64,000 nt of DNA. Source: Paracoccus jeotgali. Its GTDB lineage: Bacteria; Pseudomonadota; Alphaproteobacteria; Rhodobacterales; Rhodobacteraceae. The stretch lies in the NCBI RefSeq assembly GCF_002865605.1, contig NZ_CP025583.1, positions 538,501 through 602,500 of the forward strand. Direction: 5' to 3'. Below, piece after piece: positions 27,335 to 38,049 of this stretch (positions within the stretch are counted from its first letter, which is position 1; each line of letters starts with the position of its first letter). The notes under the pieces were generated by a model, which was not told where the DNA came from, searched no databases, and saw only the letters and a list, made by a program, of their open reading frames with translations. Made by a program: the position numbers and the translations under genes.

Positions 27335-28537
27335 ATGTCTCATCCCAATTCCGACGCCGATCCGGTGGTCATCGTCGGTGCCGCGCGCACGCCGATGGGC
27401 GGGTTCCAGGGCGATTTTGCCACCACCACCGCCGCCGAACTGGGCGCGACCGCGATCCGCGCCGCCGTCGAACGTGCCGGCATCGCCGCCGATCAGGTGG
27501 ACGAGGTGGTGATGGGCTGCGTGCTGCCGGCCGGGCAGGGGCAGGCCCCGGCGCGGCAGGCGGCTTTGGGTGCCGGGCTGCCGCTGGCGGCGGGGGCGGT
27601 GACCGTCAACAAGATGTGCGGATCGGGGATGCGGGCGGCGATGCTGGCCCATGATATGATCCGCGCCGGCAGCGCCGACGTCGTCGTCGCCGGCGGGATG
27701 GAGAGCATGTCGAACGCCCCCTATCTGCTGCCGAAGGCGCGGGCCGGGATGCGGATGGGCCACGCGCAGGTGATGGACCACATGTTCCTGGACGGGCTCG
27801 AGGACGCCTATGACAAGGGCCGGCTGATGGGCAGCTTCGCCGAAGAATGTGCCGACAGCTATGGCTTCACCCGTCAGGCGCAGGACGAGTTCGCGCTGAC
27901 TTCGCTGGCGCGGGCGAATGACGCGATCCAGGGTGGCCGGTTCCGGGACGAGATCGCGCCGGTGACGGTCAGCGGGCGCAAGGGCGAGCGTGTCGTCGAC
28001 ACCGACGAACAACCCGACCGCGCCGATCCGGGCAAGATCCCGACGCTGAAACCGGCCTTCCGGCAGGGCGGCACGGTGACGGCGGCGAATTCGTCGTCGA
28101 TCTCGGACGGGGCGGCGGCGCTGGTGCTGATGCGCCAGTCGCAGGCCGAGGCGCAGGGGCTGACCCCGCTGGCGCGGATCGTGGGCCATGTCGGGTTCGC
28201 CGACAAGCCCGCGCTGTTTCCCACCGCCCCGGTCGGCGCCCTGCGGCGGCTGGCCGAGCGGACGGGCTGGGACATGGACAGCGTCGATCTGTTCGAGATC
28301 AACGAGGCGTTCGCCGTCGTCACCATGGCCGCGATGCGCGATCTGGACCTGCCGCATGACAAGGTGAACATCCACGGCGGCGCTTGTGCGCTTGGCCACC
28401 CCATCGGCGCCTCGGGCGCGCGGATCATGGTCACGCTGCTGGCCGCGTTGCAGACCCACGACCTGCGCCGCGGGGTCGCCGCCCTGTGCATCGGCGGCGG
28501 CGAGGCCACCGCGATCGCCATCGAACGGCTAAGCTAG
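27335..28537 (+). CDS. Acetyl-CoA C-acetyltransferase (thiolase)
   Basis: Thiolase condensing or cleaving acyl-CoA; 400 residues. Catalytic Cys95 lies in NKMCGSGM; other motifs are NEAFAVV, GGACALGHPIGASGAR with the active His, and CIGGGEATA with the second Cys. It could be the biosynthetic enzyme for acetoacetyl-CoA/PHB or a fatty-acid thiolase; no PHB or beta-oxidation partner is adjacent. Strong CGGAGGA ribosome site. It ends 7 bases from the convergent edd with no terminator visible. Confidence 0.92.
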   Translation: MSHPNSDADPVVIVGAARTPMGGFQGDFATTTAAELGATAIRAAVERAGIAADQVDEVVMGCVLPAGQGQAPARQAALGAGLPLAAGAVTVNKMCGSGMRAAMLAHDMIRAGSADVVVAGGMESMSNAPYLLPKARAGMRMGHAQVMDHMFLDGLEDAYDKGRLMGSFAEECADSYGFTRQAQDEFALTSLARANDAIQGGRFRDEIAPVTVSGRKGERVVDTDEQPDRADPGKIPTLKPAFRQGGTVTAANSSSISDGAAALVLMRQSQAEAQGLTPLARIVGHVGFADKPALFPTAPVGALRRLAERTGWDMDSVDLFEINEAFAVVTMAAMRDLDLPHDKVNIHGGACALGHPIGASGARIMVTLLAALQTHDLRRGVAALCIGGGEATAIAIERLS

Positions 28538-28544
28538 CCCAAGA

Positions 28545-30347
<1,803 letters not shown>

Positions 30348-30383
30348 GGGGGACGTCCCTGGCTGCGGCAATCTTTGCCGACA

Positions 30384-30412
30384 GGTCTAGACAGTTATCG
30401 CTAACATTGCAA
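30384..30412 (-). promoter_or_regulatory. edd promoter with LacI-type operator in the spacer
   Basis: On the minus strand TTGCAA (30407-30412), 17-base spacer, TAGACC (30384-30389). The spacer holds the CG-centred near-palindrome GTTAGCGATAAC (30394-30405; 10 of 12 positions symmetric). CG-centred palindromes are typical of LacI-family regulators. In Rhodobacter sphaeroides such a regulator, CceR, controls Entner-Doudoroff and TCA genes; linking this site to CceR is inference. Placement between -35 and -10 predicts repression. Confidence 0.6.
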
Positions 30413-30487
30413 CTATCCCGGCCGGTGCGACGCCTTGTCTGGCGGGCGGCAGCGTGTCACATCGGTCGCAGCAAAAGGACGCAGACC

Positions 30488-31684
30488 ATGACCACCGAGC
30501 ACGTTATCCGGCTGAAGCCGAAGACCAAGCCGCAGGCGATCCGCCACGGTTTTCCCTGGGTTTTCGCCGATGAGGTCGTCACCGACCGCCGCACCCGCGC
30601 CATTCCACCCGGCAGCTTCGCCGTGTTGGAAGACCCCGAGCGGCGGCCGCTGGCGCTGGTGACGGTGAACCCGAACTCTCGCATCTTCGCGCGCGTCATG
30701 GACGCCGACCCGCAGGCGCAGATCGACGCGGCGTGGCTGGAAGCCCGCCTGACCCGCGCGCTGCGGCTGCGCGAGCGGCTGTATGACCAGCCCTTCTACC
30801 GCCTTGTCCATGCCGAGGCCGACGGGCTGCCCGGCGTCATCATCGACCGCTTTGGCGATCACGCGGTGATCCAGCCCAACGCCGCCTGGTCGGACGAGAT
30901 GGCCCCCCTGATCGCCGAGACGCTGCGCGCGGTGACCGGCGTCGGCACGGTGATCCTGAACGGGCAGGGCCGGACCCGCGGCCTTGAAGGGCTGAGCGAG
31001 CGGACCGAGGTTCTGGCCGGCACCGCGCCCGAGGCCCCGATCCGGGTGCCGATGAACGGCGCGACCTATCTGGCCGATCTGATGGGCGGGCAAAAGACCG
31101 GCCTGTTCTACGATCAGCGGCCGAATCACGCCTTTGCGCAGCGGCTTGCGACGGGCCGGGTGCTGGATGTGTTCAGCCATGTCGGCGGCTTCGGTCTGGC
31201 CATGCTGGCGGCGGGGGCGGAGCACGCGACCTTCGTCGACGGCTCTGCCCCGGCGCTGTCGCTGGTCCAGCAGGGCGCGCAGGCGATGGATCTGGACCCC
31301 GACCGGACTCAGATGATCCAGCAGGACGCCTTTGCGGCGCTGGAAACCCTCGCAGCCGAGGAGCGGCGTTTTGACGTGGTCATCTGCGATCCGCCCGCCT
31401 TCGCGCCCGCGAAGCCCGCGCTCGAGGCCGGGCTGCGGGCCTATGAACGCATCGCCCGGCTGGCCGCGCCGCTGGTCGCGCCGGGCGGTTATCTGGGCCT
31501 GTGTTCCTGCAGCCATGCCGCCGATCTGACCAGCTTCCGCAACGCCAGCGCGCGGGGCATCGGGCGTGGCGGGCGGCGGGCGCAGCTGATCCACACCGGG
31601 CAGGCCGGCCCGGACCACCCCATGCTGCCGCAGCTGGCCGAGACCGGCTACCTGAAGGCGCTGTTCTTCCGGCTGGACGGATGA
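30488..31684 (+). CDS. RlmI-like class I rRNA methyltransferase
   Basis: 398 residues. An N-terminal PUA-like RNA-binding domain (VIRLKPKTKPQAIRHGFPWVF) is followed by a Rossmann methyltransferase domain: LMGGQKTGLFYDQRPN, LDVFSHVGGFGLAMLAAGA (SAM loop), VICDPPAFAP (motif IV), and GLCSCSHAAD where the Cys would be the nucleophile for m5C formation. The closest named member is RlmI, which makes m5C1962 in 23S rRNA; target unproven here. AAAAGGACG ribosome site. Its stop overlaps the PIN gene start. Confidence 0.87.
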   Translation: MTTEHVIRLKPKTKPQAIRHGFPWVFADEVVTDRRTRAIPPGSFAVLEDPERRPLALVTVNPNSRIFARVMDADPQAQIDAAWLEARLTRALRLRERLYDQPFYRLVHAEADGLPGVIIDRFGDHAVIQPNAAWSDEMAPLIAETLRAVTGVGTVILNGQGRTRGLEGLSERTEVLAGTAPEAPIRVPMNGATYLADLMGGQKTGLFYDQRPNHAFAQRLATGRVLDVFSHVGGFGLAMLAAGAEHATFVDGSAPALSLVQQGAQAMDLDPDRTQMIQQDAFAALETLAAEERRFDVVICDPPAFAPAKPALEAGLRAYERIARLAAPLVAPGGYLGLCSCSHAADLTSFRNASARGIGRGGRRAQLIHTGQAGPDHPMLPQLAETGYLKALFFRLDG

Positions 31685-32226
31685 TCGCGGTTCTCGACGC
31701 CAATGTGCTGTTCCCGACCGTGCTGCGGGAGATTCTGGCCGACTGCGCGGCGTCGAACCTGTTCACCCCCATCTGGTCGGAACGCATCCTGCAGGAATGG
31801 ACCCGCGCCGCCGGCCGGCTTGGCCCCATCGCCAGCGACATCGCCGCGGCCGAGGCGGCGCTGCTGCGCGACCGCTTTCCCGCCGCCGCCATGCCGGGGG
31901 ACGAGGATCGCGCCCGTGGCTTCGACCTGCCCGACCCCGCCGATCTGCATGTGCTGGCGGCCGGTCTGGAAAGCGGCGCGCAGGCGGTGGTGACGCTGAA
32001 CCTGCGCGATTTCCCGCGCCGCGCAATGGCCGCGGCGGGGCTGCGCGCGCTGCATCCCGACGCCTTCCTGATGGAGCTGTGGCTGGACGATCCCGACGCC
32101 GTCGCCGCCGCCGTCACCGCCGCCCATGCCAAGGCCGAAAGCCTGGGCGGCCCGGTCCCCCTGCGGTCGATGATGAAGCGTGCGCGGCTGCCCCGGCTGG
32201 GCCGTGCGCTTGGCGGCCGGGGCTGA
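31681..32226 (+). CDS. PIN-domain protein coupled to the rRNA methyltransferase
   Basis: 181 residues. The PIN fold begins at residue 1: VLDANVLFP (first acidic residue Asp5), LQEWTRA, then DLPDPADLHVLAAGL with the acidic cluster, and VVTLNLRDFPRR. These give the usual Asp/Glu set for an Mg-dependent ribonuclease. A 60-residue C-terminal helical tail follows. Start overlaps the methyltransferase stop by ATGA, so the two are coupled. No antitoxin-like ORF precedes it, unlike vapBC modules, so an RNA-processing role is more likely than a toxin. Confidence 0.78.
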   Translation: MIAVLDANVLFPTVLREILADCAASNLFTPIWSERILQEWTRAAGRLGPIASDIAAAEAALLRDRFPAAAMPGDEDRARGFDLPDPADLHVLAAGLESGAQAVVTLNLRDFPRRAMAAAGLRALHPDAFLMELWLDDPDAVAAAVTAAHAKAESLGGPVPLRSMMKRARLPRLGRALGGRG

Positions 32227-32230
32227 TCCC

Positions 32231-32271
32231 TTGCCGCGTCACCGGGCAAAGGCTACTCATTTGACGATAGC
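32231..32271 (+). promoter_or_regulatory. zwf promoter with weak LacI-type operator
   Basis: TTGCCG (32231-32236), 17-base spacer, TACTCA (32254-32259), followed directly by TTTGACGATAGC (32260-32271), which matches the edd operator at 8 of 12 positions and keeps the GATA(A/G)C half. It would overlap the transcription start. The leader would be only about 15 bases. Confidence 0.4.
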
Positions 32272-32281
32272 GGAGGCGCTG

Positions 32282-33727
32282 ATGGTCGTAAGGACGATAC
32301 CCGTGGACAGTTTCGATCTGGTGATCTTCGGCGCGACCGGCGATCTGGCGCTGCGCAAGATCATGCCCGCGCTCTACCGCCGGTTTCTGGCCGGTCAGAT
32401 GCCGCATGATGCCCGCATCATCGGCGCCGCCCGGTCCGAGATGACCGACACGCAGTTCCGCGACACGGTCCGCGCCGCGATCCGCGAACACGCCGCCGGG
32501 GCCGATCCGGGGCAGTTGGACGGGTTTCTGGACCAGATCCATTACGTCGCCATCGACGCGCAGGGCGTGGGCGGCTGGGACCACCTGTCGGCGCTGATGC
32601 GCGACGATGTGGTGCGGGCGTTCTATTTCTCGGTCGCGCCGTCGCTGTTTGGCGATCTGGCGCGGCGGCTGTCGGAACACGGCATCGCCGATGGTGACAG
32701 CCGCATCGTGGTGGAAAAGCCCTTTGGCCGCGATCTGGAGTCGGCGCGCGCGCTGAACGCCACCCTCGCCCGCCATTTCGGCGAGGGGCAGATCTATCGC
32801 ATCGACCATTATCTGGGCAAGGAAACCGTCCAGAACCTGATGGCGGTGCGCTTTGCCAATATCCTGTTCGAGCCGCTGTGGAACGCGCAATATATCGACC
32901 ACGTCCAGATCACCGTGGCCGAAACCGTGGGAGTGGGCGGGCGCGGCGGCTATTACGACCATGCCGGGGCCATGCGCGACATGGTCCAGAACCACATGAT
33001 GCAACTGCTTTGCCTGACCGCGATGGAGCCGCCCTATCACTTCGACCCCGACGCCGTCCGCGACGAAAAGCTCAAGGTGATCCGCGCGCTGGAGCCGGTC
33101 TCGGACGCCGATATCGTGCGCGGCCAGTATCAGGGCGAGGGCGACGCGCCGGGCTATCTGGAAGACGTGGACAACCCCGACAGCCGCACTGAAAGCTATC
33201 TGGCGCTGAAGGTCCGCATCGCCAACTGGCGCTGGCAGGGCACGCCCTTCTACCTGCGGACCGGCAAGAAGCTGCGGGCGCGCACCAGCGAGATCGTCAT
33301 CACCTTCAAGCCGCCGCCACATTCGATCTTTGACGAGGCCGGACCGCGCGCCAACCAGCTTGTCATCAAGCTGCAGCCGGATGAAGGCATGGACCTGTTC
33401 GTGATGATCAAGGAACCCGGCCCCGGCGGGATGCGTCTGGTGCAGGTGCCGCTGGACATGTCCTTTGCCGAGGCGCTCGGCCCCGAGGGCGCGGACATGC
33501 CCGACGCCTACGAACGCCTGATCATGGACGTGATCCGCGGCAACCAGACCCTGTTCATGCGCGGCGATGAGGTCGAGGCCGCCTGGGCCTGGGTCGATCC
33601 GATCATCTCGTCCTGGGACGACAGCAAGCACCGGCCCGAACCCTATGACGCGGGATCCTCGGGACCGGACGAGGCGTTGCGCCTGATGCACCGCGACAAC
33701 CGACGCTGGAGAGAGATCAGACCATGA
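32282..33727 (+). CDS. zwf: Glucose-6-phosphate 1-dehydrogenase
   Basis: Oxidises glucose-6-phosphate to 6-phosphogluconolactone, giving NADPH; entry to the Entner-Doudoroff and pentose-phosphate routes. 481 residues. The coenzyme loop is FGATGDLALRK, then VVEKPFGRDL, the active-site RIDHYLGKETVQN, and RTGKKLRARTSEIVI. Start at 32282 follows AGCGGAGG. It overlaps pgl by ATGA; zwf-pgl-pgi form one operon. Confidence 0.97.
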   Translation: MVVRTIPVDSFDLVIFGATGDLALRKIMPALYRRFLAGQMPHDARIIGAARSEMTDTQFRDTVRAAIREHAAGADPGQLDGFLDQIHYVAIDAQGVGGWDHLSALMRDDVVRAFYFSVAPSLFGDLARRLSEHGIADGDSRIVVEKPFGRDLESARALNATLARHFGEGQIYRIDHYLGKETVQNLMAVRFANILFEPLWNAQYIDHVQITVAETVGVGGRGGYYDHAGAMRDMVQNHMMQLLCLTAMEPPYHFDPDAVRDEKLKVIRALEPVSDADIVRGQYQGEGDAPGYLEDVDNPDSRTESYLALKVRIANWRWQGTPFYLRTGKKLRARTSEIVITFKPPPHSIFDEAGPRANQLVIKLQPDEGMDLFVMIKEPGPGGMRLVQVPLDMSFAEALGPEGADMPDAYERLIMDVIRGNQTLFMRGDEVEAAWAWVDPIISSWDDSKHRPEPYDAGSSGPDEALRLMHRDNRRWREIRP

Positions 33728-34395
33728 CCCTTGACGTCATCACCTATCCCGACGCCGAAATGATGGCCCTGTCGCTCGCCGACCGGATCGCGGGCGAGCT
33801 GCGCCAGCAGCTTGACGCGGTCGGTCCGGCAAGCCTCTGCGTGCCGGGCGGATCGACGCCGGGGCCGATGTTCCGGGCGCTGTCGGGGCTGGCGCTGGAT
33901 TGGGGGCGGGTGACGGTGCTGCTGAACGACGAAAGATGGGTGCCGGGGGATCATCCGCGCTCGAACTCGGCGATGCTGCGCAAGACGCTGCTGACCGGAC
34001 CGGCGGCGGCGGCTGACTATATCGACCTCTACACCGGCGATCCGACGCCGGAAGGCGCCGCGCCGGGTCTGTCGCAGCGCGTGGCCCCGCATCTGCCGCT
34101 GACGGTGCTGGTGCTGGGCATGGGCGACGACATGCACACGGCAAGCCTGTTTCCCCGCGCGCCGGGGCTCGACGAGCTGCTCTCCCCCGACGCGCCGCCG
34201 GTCATGGCCGCCAAGGGCGGCGACGAGCCGCGCATCACCCTGACCGCGCCGGCGCTGCAATCGGCGCTGCATATCCATGTGATGATCGCGGGCGAGAAAA
34301 AGCGGGCTGCGCTGGACGCCGCCAGCAAGGCCGATCCGATGCAGGCGCCCATCGCGGCGTTTCTGCGCGATGCGGTGATCCATTATGCCGATTGA
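33724..34395 (+). CDS. pgl: 6-phosphogluconolactonase
   Basis: Hydrolyses 6-phosphogluconolactone to 6-phosphogluconate. 223 residues of the DevB/Pgl family: VPGGSTPGPMF, LNDERWVPGDHPRSN, LGMGDDMHTASLFP (family GMGxDGHTASLFP, here Met for Gly), and the late ALHIHVMIAGEKK. Coupled to zwf by a 4-base overlap and to pgi by an 11-base overlap. Confidence 0.95.
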   Translation: MTLDVITYPDAEMMALSLADRIAGELRQQLDAVGPASLCVPGGSTPGPMFRALSGLALDWGRVTVLLNDERWVPGDHPRSNSAMLRKTLLTGPAAAADYIDLYTGDPTPEGAAPGLSQRVAPHLPLTVLVLGMGDDMHTASLFPRAPGLDELLSPDAPPVMAAKGGDEPRITLTAPALQSALHIHVMIAGEKKRAALDAASKADPMQAPIAAFLRDAVIHYAD

Positions 34396-36001
34396 CGCCG
34401 TCTGGGACCGCCTGACCGCGCTGCATCAGGCCAGCGCCCTGAACATCCCCGCCCTGTTCGCCGCCGACCCCGACCGGGCCGAAGGTTTCACCATCCGCGC
34501 CGACGGCATGGTCTTCGACTACTCCAAGACGGCCATCGACCGCGAGACCCGTGACGCGCTGCTGGCCCTGACCGCCGATCTGAACGCGCGCCGCGATGCG
34601 ATGTTAAGCGGCGAAAAGATCAACGAGACCGAAGGCCGCGCCGTGCTGCACGCCGCCCTGCGCCACCCCGACACCCCGCTGTGGCCGGGCGGAGAGGCGG
34701 TGCGCGCAGGCGTCGCCGCGACGCTGGCCCGGATGGCGTCCTTCGCCACCCATATCCGCGACGGCGAGATCCGCGGGCAGGGCGGCGCCTTTACCGATGT
34801 CGTCAATATCGGCATCGGCGGCTCTGATCTGGGGCCGGCGATGGCGGCGCGGGCGCTGACGCCGTATCAGGACGGGCCGCGGCTGCATTTCGTCTCGAAC
34901 GTGGACGGGGCCGATCTGGCGGATACGCTGCGCGGGCTGGACCCGGCGCGGACGCTGGTGATCGTGGCGTCCAAGACCTTCACCACCATCGAGACGATGA
35001 CCAACGCCCGCAGCGCGCAGGACTGGCTGGCGGCGCATGTGGATGATCCGGCGCAGCAGTTCGCCGCGGTGTCCTCGGCCACCGACAAGACCGCCGAATG
35101 GTCCATCGACCCCGACCGCGTCTTTGGGTTCGAGGATTGGGTCGGGGGCCGCTACTCGGTCTGGGGACCGATCGGGCTGTCGCTGATGCTGGGCATCGGG
35201 CCGCAGCGGTTCCGCGAGTTCCTGCGCGGCGGGGCGGCGATGGACGACCATTTCCGCAGCGCACCGCACGCCCGCAACATGCCGGTGATGCTGGCGCTGG
35301 TCGGGCTGTGGCATCACCAGATCTGTGGCTATCCGACCCGTGCCGTGTTGCCCTACGCGCAGCGGCTGGGGCGCCTGCCGGCCTATCTGCAACAGCTCGA
35401 GATGGAATCGAACGGCAAGCGGGTGGCGATGGACGGCAGCGACCTGACCCATGGCTCTGGGCCGGTGGTCTGGGGCGAGCCGGGGACGAACGGGCAGCAC
35501 GCCTTTTATCAGCTGATCCATCAGGGCACGCAGATCGTGCCGTGCGAGTTCATCGCCGCCGCCTGCGGGCACGAACCCGCGCTGGACCATCACCACAAGC
35601 TGCTGCTGGCCAACTGCCTCGCCCAGTCCGAGGCGCTGATGCGCGGCCGCGACCTGGACGAGGCGCGGCAGCTCATGGCGGCGCAGGGCCTGACCGGTGC
35701 CGAGCTGGACCGACAGGCGCGGCACCGGGTGTTTCCGGGCAACCGCCCCTCGACCACGCTGCTGGTGCGGCAGGTGACGCCCTATACGCTGGGCCAGATC
35801 ATCGCGCTGTATGAGCACCGGGTCTTTGTCGAGGGCGTCGTGCTGGGGCTGAACAGCTTTGACCAATGGGGGGTCGAACTAGGCAAGGAACTGGCGAAAT
35901 CGGTGGCGCCGCTGCTGGATGGCAAGACGGTGCCGGATCAGGATGCCTCGACACTGTCACTGGCCGAGGCGCTGCGCGAAATGCGGGGTGGCGAGGGCTG
36001 A
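34385..36001 (+). CDS. pgi: Glucose-6-phosphate isomerase
   Basis: Interconverts glucose-6-phosphate and fructose-6-phosphate. 538 residues. Signatures are VVNIGIGGSDLGPAMAA, ASKTFTTIETMTN, GGRYSVWGPIGLSL, ESNGKRV, GEPGTNGQHAFYQL with the catalytic Glu, and FDQWGVELGKELAK with the conserved Lys. In an organism using the Entner-Doudoroff route it mainly feeds fructose-phosphates back to zwf. Last gene of the zwf operon. Confidence 0.97.
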   Translation: MPIDAVWDRLTALHQASALNIPALFAADPDRAEGFTIRADGMVFDYSKTAIDRETRDALLALTADLNARRDAMLSGEKINETEGRAVLHAALRHPDTPLWPGGEAVRAGVAATLARMASFATHIRDGEIRGQGGAFTDVVNIGIGGSDLGPAMAARALTPYQDGPRLHFVSNVDGADLADTLRGLDPARTLVIVASKTFTTIETMTNARSAQDWLAAHVDDPAQQFAAVSSATDKTAEWSIDPDRVFGFEDWVGGRYSVWGPIGLSLMLGIGPQRFREFLRGGAAMDDHFRSAPHARNMPVMLALVGLWHHQICGYPTRAVLPYAQRLGRLPAYLQQLEMESNGKRVAMDGSDLTHGSGPVVWGEPGTNGQHAFYQLIHQGTQIVPCEFIAAACGHEPALDHHHKLLLANCLAQSEALMRGRDLDEARQLMAAQGLTGAELDRQARHRVFPGNRPSTTLLVRQVTPYTLGQIIALYEHRVFVEGVVLGLNSFDQWGVELGKELAKSVAPLLDGKTVPDQDASTLSLAEALREMRGGEG

Positions 36002-36098
36002 CGCTTTGGCGCGTGTAGGCTTGAAGGCGCGGCGGTTCTTCGCCACGCCCGAACCTTAGGCGGCGCGGAACCGGATCGGAACGAGTCAGCTCCGCCCT

Positions 36099-37328
36099 CT
36101 ACGCCATCTTCGGCCGCAGCCGCAGCCAGATCAGCGCGCCGCCGGCCAGCACCAGCAGCGGCACCATCGCCAGATTGACCGCATTCCATCCCGCCTGCGC
36201 GTCCATTCCCGCCGCGCAGTTCATCAGCCCGCCCGAGGACAGCGAGGCGAGGAACACGCCGCTGAACACGACCAGATCGTTCATGCCCTGCACGCGTCCC
36301 CGCTCGGCCGGGCTATGGGCCTGGGTCAGCATCGAGGTCGCGCCGATAAAGCCGAAGTTCCAGCCGATCCCCAGCAGGATCAGCGACAGGTAGAAGTTCT
36401 CCAGCTCGACCCCGGTCAGCGCCACCGCGCCCGAGGCCGTCAGGATGGTCAGCCCGACCCCGACGATGGCCGTCGCGCCGAACCGGTTGATCAGATGCCC
36501 GGTGAAGAACGACGGCACGAACATCGCCATGACATGGGCAAAGACCACATCGCTCGCCTGCGACTGTTCCAGCCCGCAGCCGACCATCGCCAAGGGCGTC
36601 GAGGTCATGATCAGGTTCATCAGCGCATAAGACACCATCCCGCAGATCATCGCGACGATGATCGTCGGGTCGCGCAGGATCTCGGCCATGGGCCGCCCTT
36701 CGGCGGCGACACCGGGACGCGGGGCGGCGGGGCGGGGGATGTCGAGGCCCAGAAACAGCAGCAGCCCGCCGAGGTTCAGCAGGATGATGACCGAATAGCT
36801 GTACAGAAACGGGATCGCCGACAGCCCCTCGGTCAGGCGCAGCAGCGCCAGCGCGACGACGGCGGATGCCAGCCCGCCCGCCATGACCAGGCTGATCGCG
36901 CGCGGGGCGAAGGATTCGGGCGCGGTGTCGGTCGCGGCAAAGCGGAAAAACCCCTGCGCGGCCATATAGACGCCGGTCAGTAGCGAGCCGATCAGATACA
37001 GCGTGAAACTGCCTCGATACAGCCCAAGCGCCGACACCGACGCCCCCAGCATCCCGCTGATCGCGGCCAGCTGGAACCCCGCCCGCCGCCCGTGGCGCTG
37101 CATGAAACCCGACAGCGGCCGCGCGCTCAGCGCCGATCCCAGCACGATCATCGAGATCGCAAGCGTCGCAAAGCACGGGTTCGGCGACAGCATCTGCCCG
37201 GCCAGCCCGCCGATCGTGAAGATCATCGGCATCTGCGCGCCCATCACCGCCTGCGCGAGCAGCAGGATGATCACGTTGCGCCAGGCCCGGCGCATGGTGG
37301 CCGGATTGTCCACGATTCCTTGCGTCAT
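36099..37328 (-). CDS. Major facilitator superfamily transporter
   Basis: 409 residues with about 12 hydrophobic spans. After TM2 a loop SGFMQRHGRRAG matches the MFS motif A region, and HSPAERGRVQGMNDL occurs in the second half. Substrate unknown. The ATG at 37328 lies 4 bases after the eda stop with GGGCTAGGG ahead, so it is co-transcribed with eda; transport of a sugar acid would fit but is a guess. Confidence 0.82.
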   Translation of the reverse strand: MTQGIVDNPATMRRAWRNVIILLLAQAVMGAQMPMIFTIGGLAGQMLSPNPCFATLAISMIVLGSALSARPLSGFMQRHGRRAGFQLAAISGMLGASVSALGLYRGSFTLYLIGSLLTGVYMAAQGFFRFAATDTAPESFAPRAISLVMAGGLASAVVALALLRLTEGLSAIPFLYSYSVIILLNLGGLLLFLGLDIPRPAAPRPGVAAEGRPMAEILRDPTIIVAMICGMVSYALMNLIMTSTPLAMVGCGLEQSQASDVVFAHVMAMFVPSFFTGHLINRFGATAIVGVGLTILTASGAVALTGVELENFYLSLILLGIGWNFGFIGATSMLTQAHSPAERGRVQGMNDLVVFSGVFLASLSSGGLMNCAAGMDAQAGWNAVNLAMVPLLVLAGGALIWLRLRPKMA

Positions 37329-37332
37329 CGCC

Positions 37333-37974
37333 CTAGCCCCGCAAATGGGCGGCGCTGCGGGCGCGGGCCTCGATCCCGGACCAGTCACCGGCGGCGATGG
37401 AATCGGCCGGGGCGACCCAGCTTGACCCGACGCAGACGACGTTCTTCAGCGCCAGATAATCGGTGGCATTGGCGGCGGTGATCCCGCCGGTGGGGCAAAA
37501 GCCGATATGCGGCAGCGGCCCGGCCAGTGCCTTCAGCGCCGGCGCCCCGCCCGAGGTTCCGGCCGGAAAGAATTTGAGCATGTCGAACCCGTATTCATGG
37601 GCGAGCATCACCTCGGACGCGGTGACGGCGCCGGGCAGCAGCGGCAGCGAGGCATCCTCGCAGGCGCGAATCAGCGTCTCGGTCGCGCCGGGGGCGACGG
37701 CGAAGGAGGCACCCGCATCCTTGGCGCGATAGACCTGATCGCGCGTCAGAACGGTGCCCGCGCCGACATGACCGCCGGTCACCCGAGACATCTGCCGGAT
37801 CGCGTCCAGTGCGGCCTCGGTCCGCAGCGTCACCTCGAGCACCGGCAGCCCGCCTGCGATCAGCGCCTGCGCCAGCGCCTCGGCCCGGCTGGCATCGTCG
37901 ATGACCAGCACCGGGATGACGGGGGCGATGGCGCAAAGCGCGCGGGTGCGTTCGGATTGGGTTTGCGGGATCAT
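37333..37974 (-). CDS. eda: KDPG/KHG aldolase
   Basis: Cleaves 2-keto-3-deoxy-6-phosphogluconate to pyruvate and glyceraldehyde-3-phosphate, finishing the Entner-Doudoroff pathway. 213 residues, class I aldolase: Glu47 in PVLEVTLRT, GAGTVLT, and Schiff-base Lys134 in DMLKFFPA, then CPTGGI. AGGAACG ribosome site supports the start at 37974. Placed apart from edd, downstream of pgi on the other strand. Confidence 0.96.
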   Translation of the reverse strand: MIPQTQSERTRALCAIAPVIPVLVIDDASRAEALAQALIAGGLPVLEVTLRTEAALDAIRQMSRVTGGHVGAGTVLTRDQVYRAKDAGASFAVAPGATETLIRACEDASLPLLPGAVTASEVMLAHEYGFDMLKFFPAGTSGGAPALKALAGPLPHIGFCPTGGITAANATDYLALKNVVCVGSSWVAPADSIAAGDWSGIEARARSAAHLRG

Positions 37975-38049
37975 GCGGCGTTCCTGACTGACTGCGCGGA
38001 AACTGGCCTGTCTGGCCGCGCCTTGCAAGCCCCGGCGCGCGAGGTCGCG

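Noticed and set aside
31681..32226. vapBC toxin-antitoxin module
   Set aside because: No antitoxin-sized DNA-binding ORF upstream; the gene is coupled to a methyltransferase instead.
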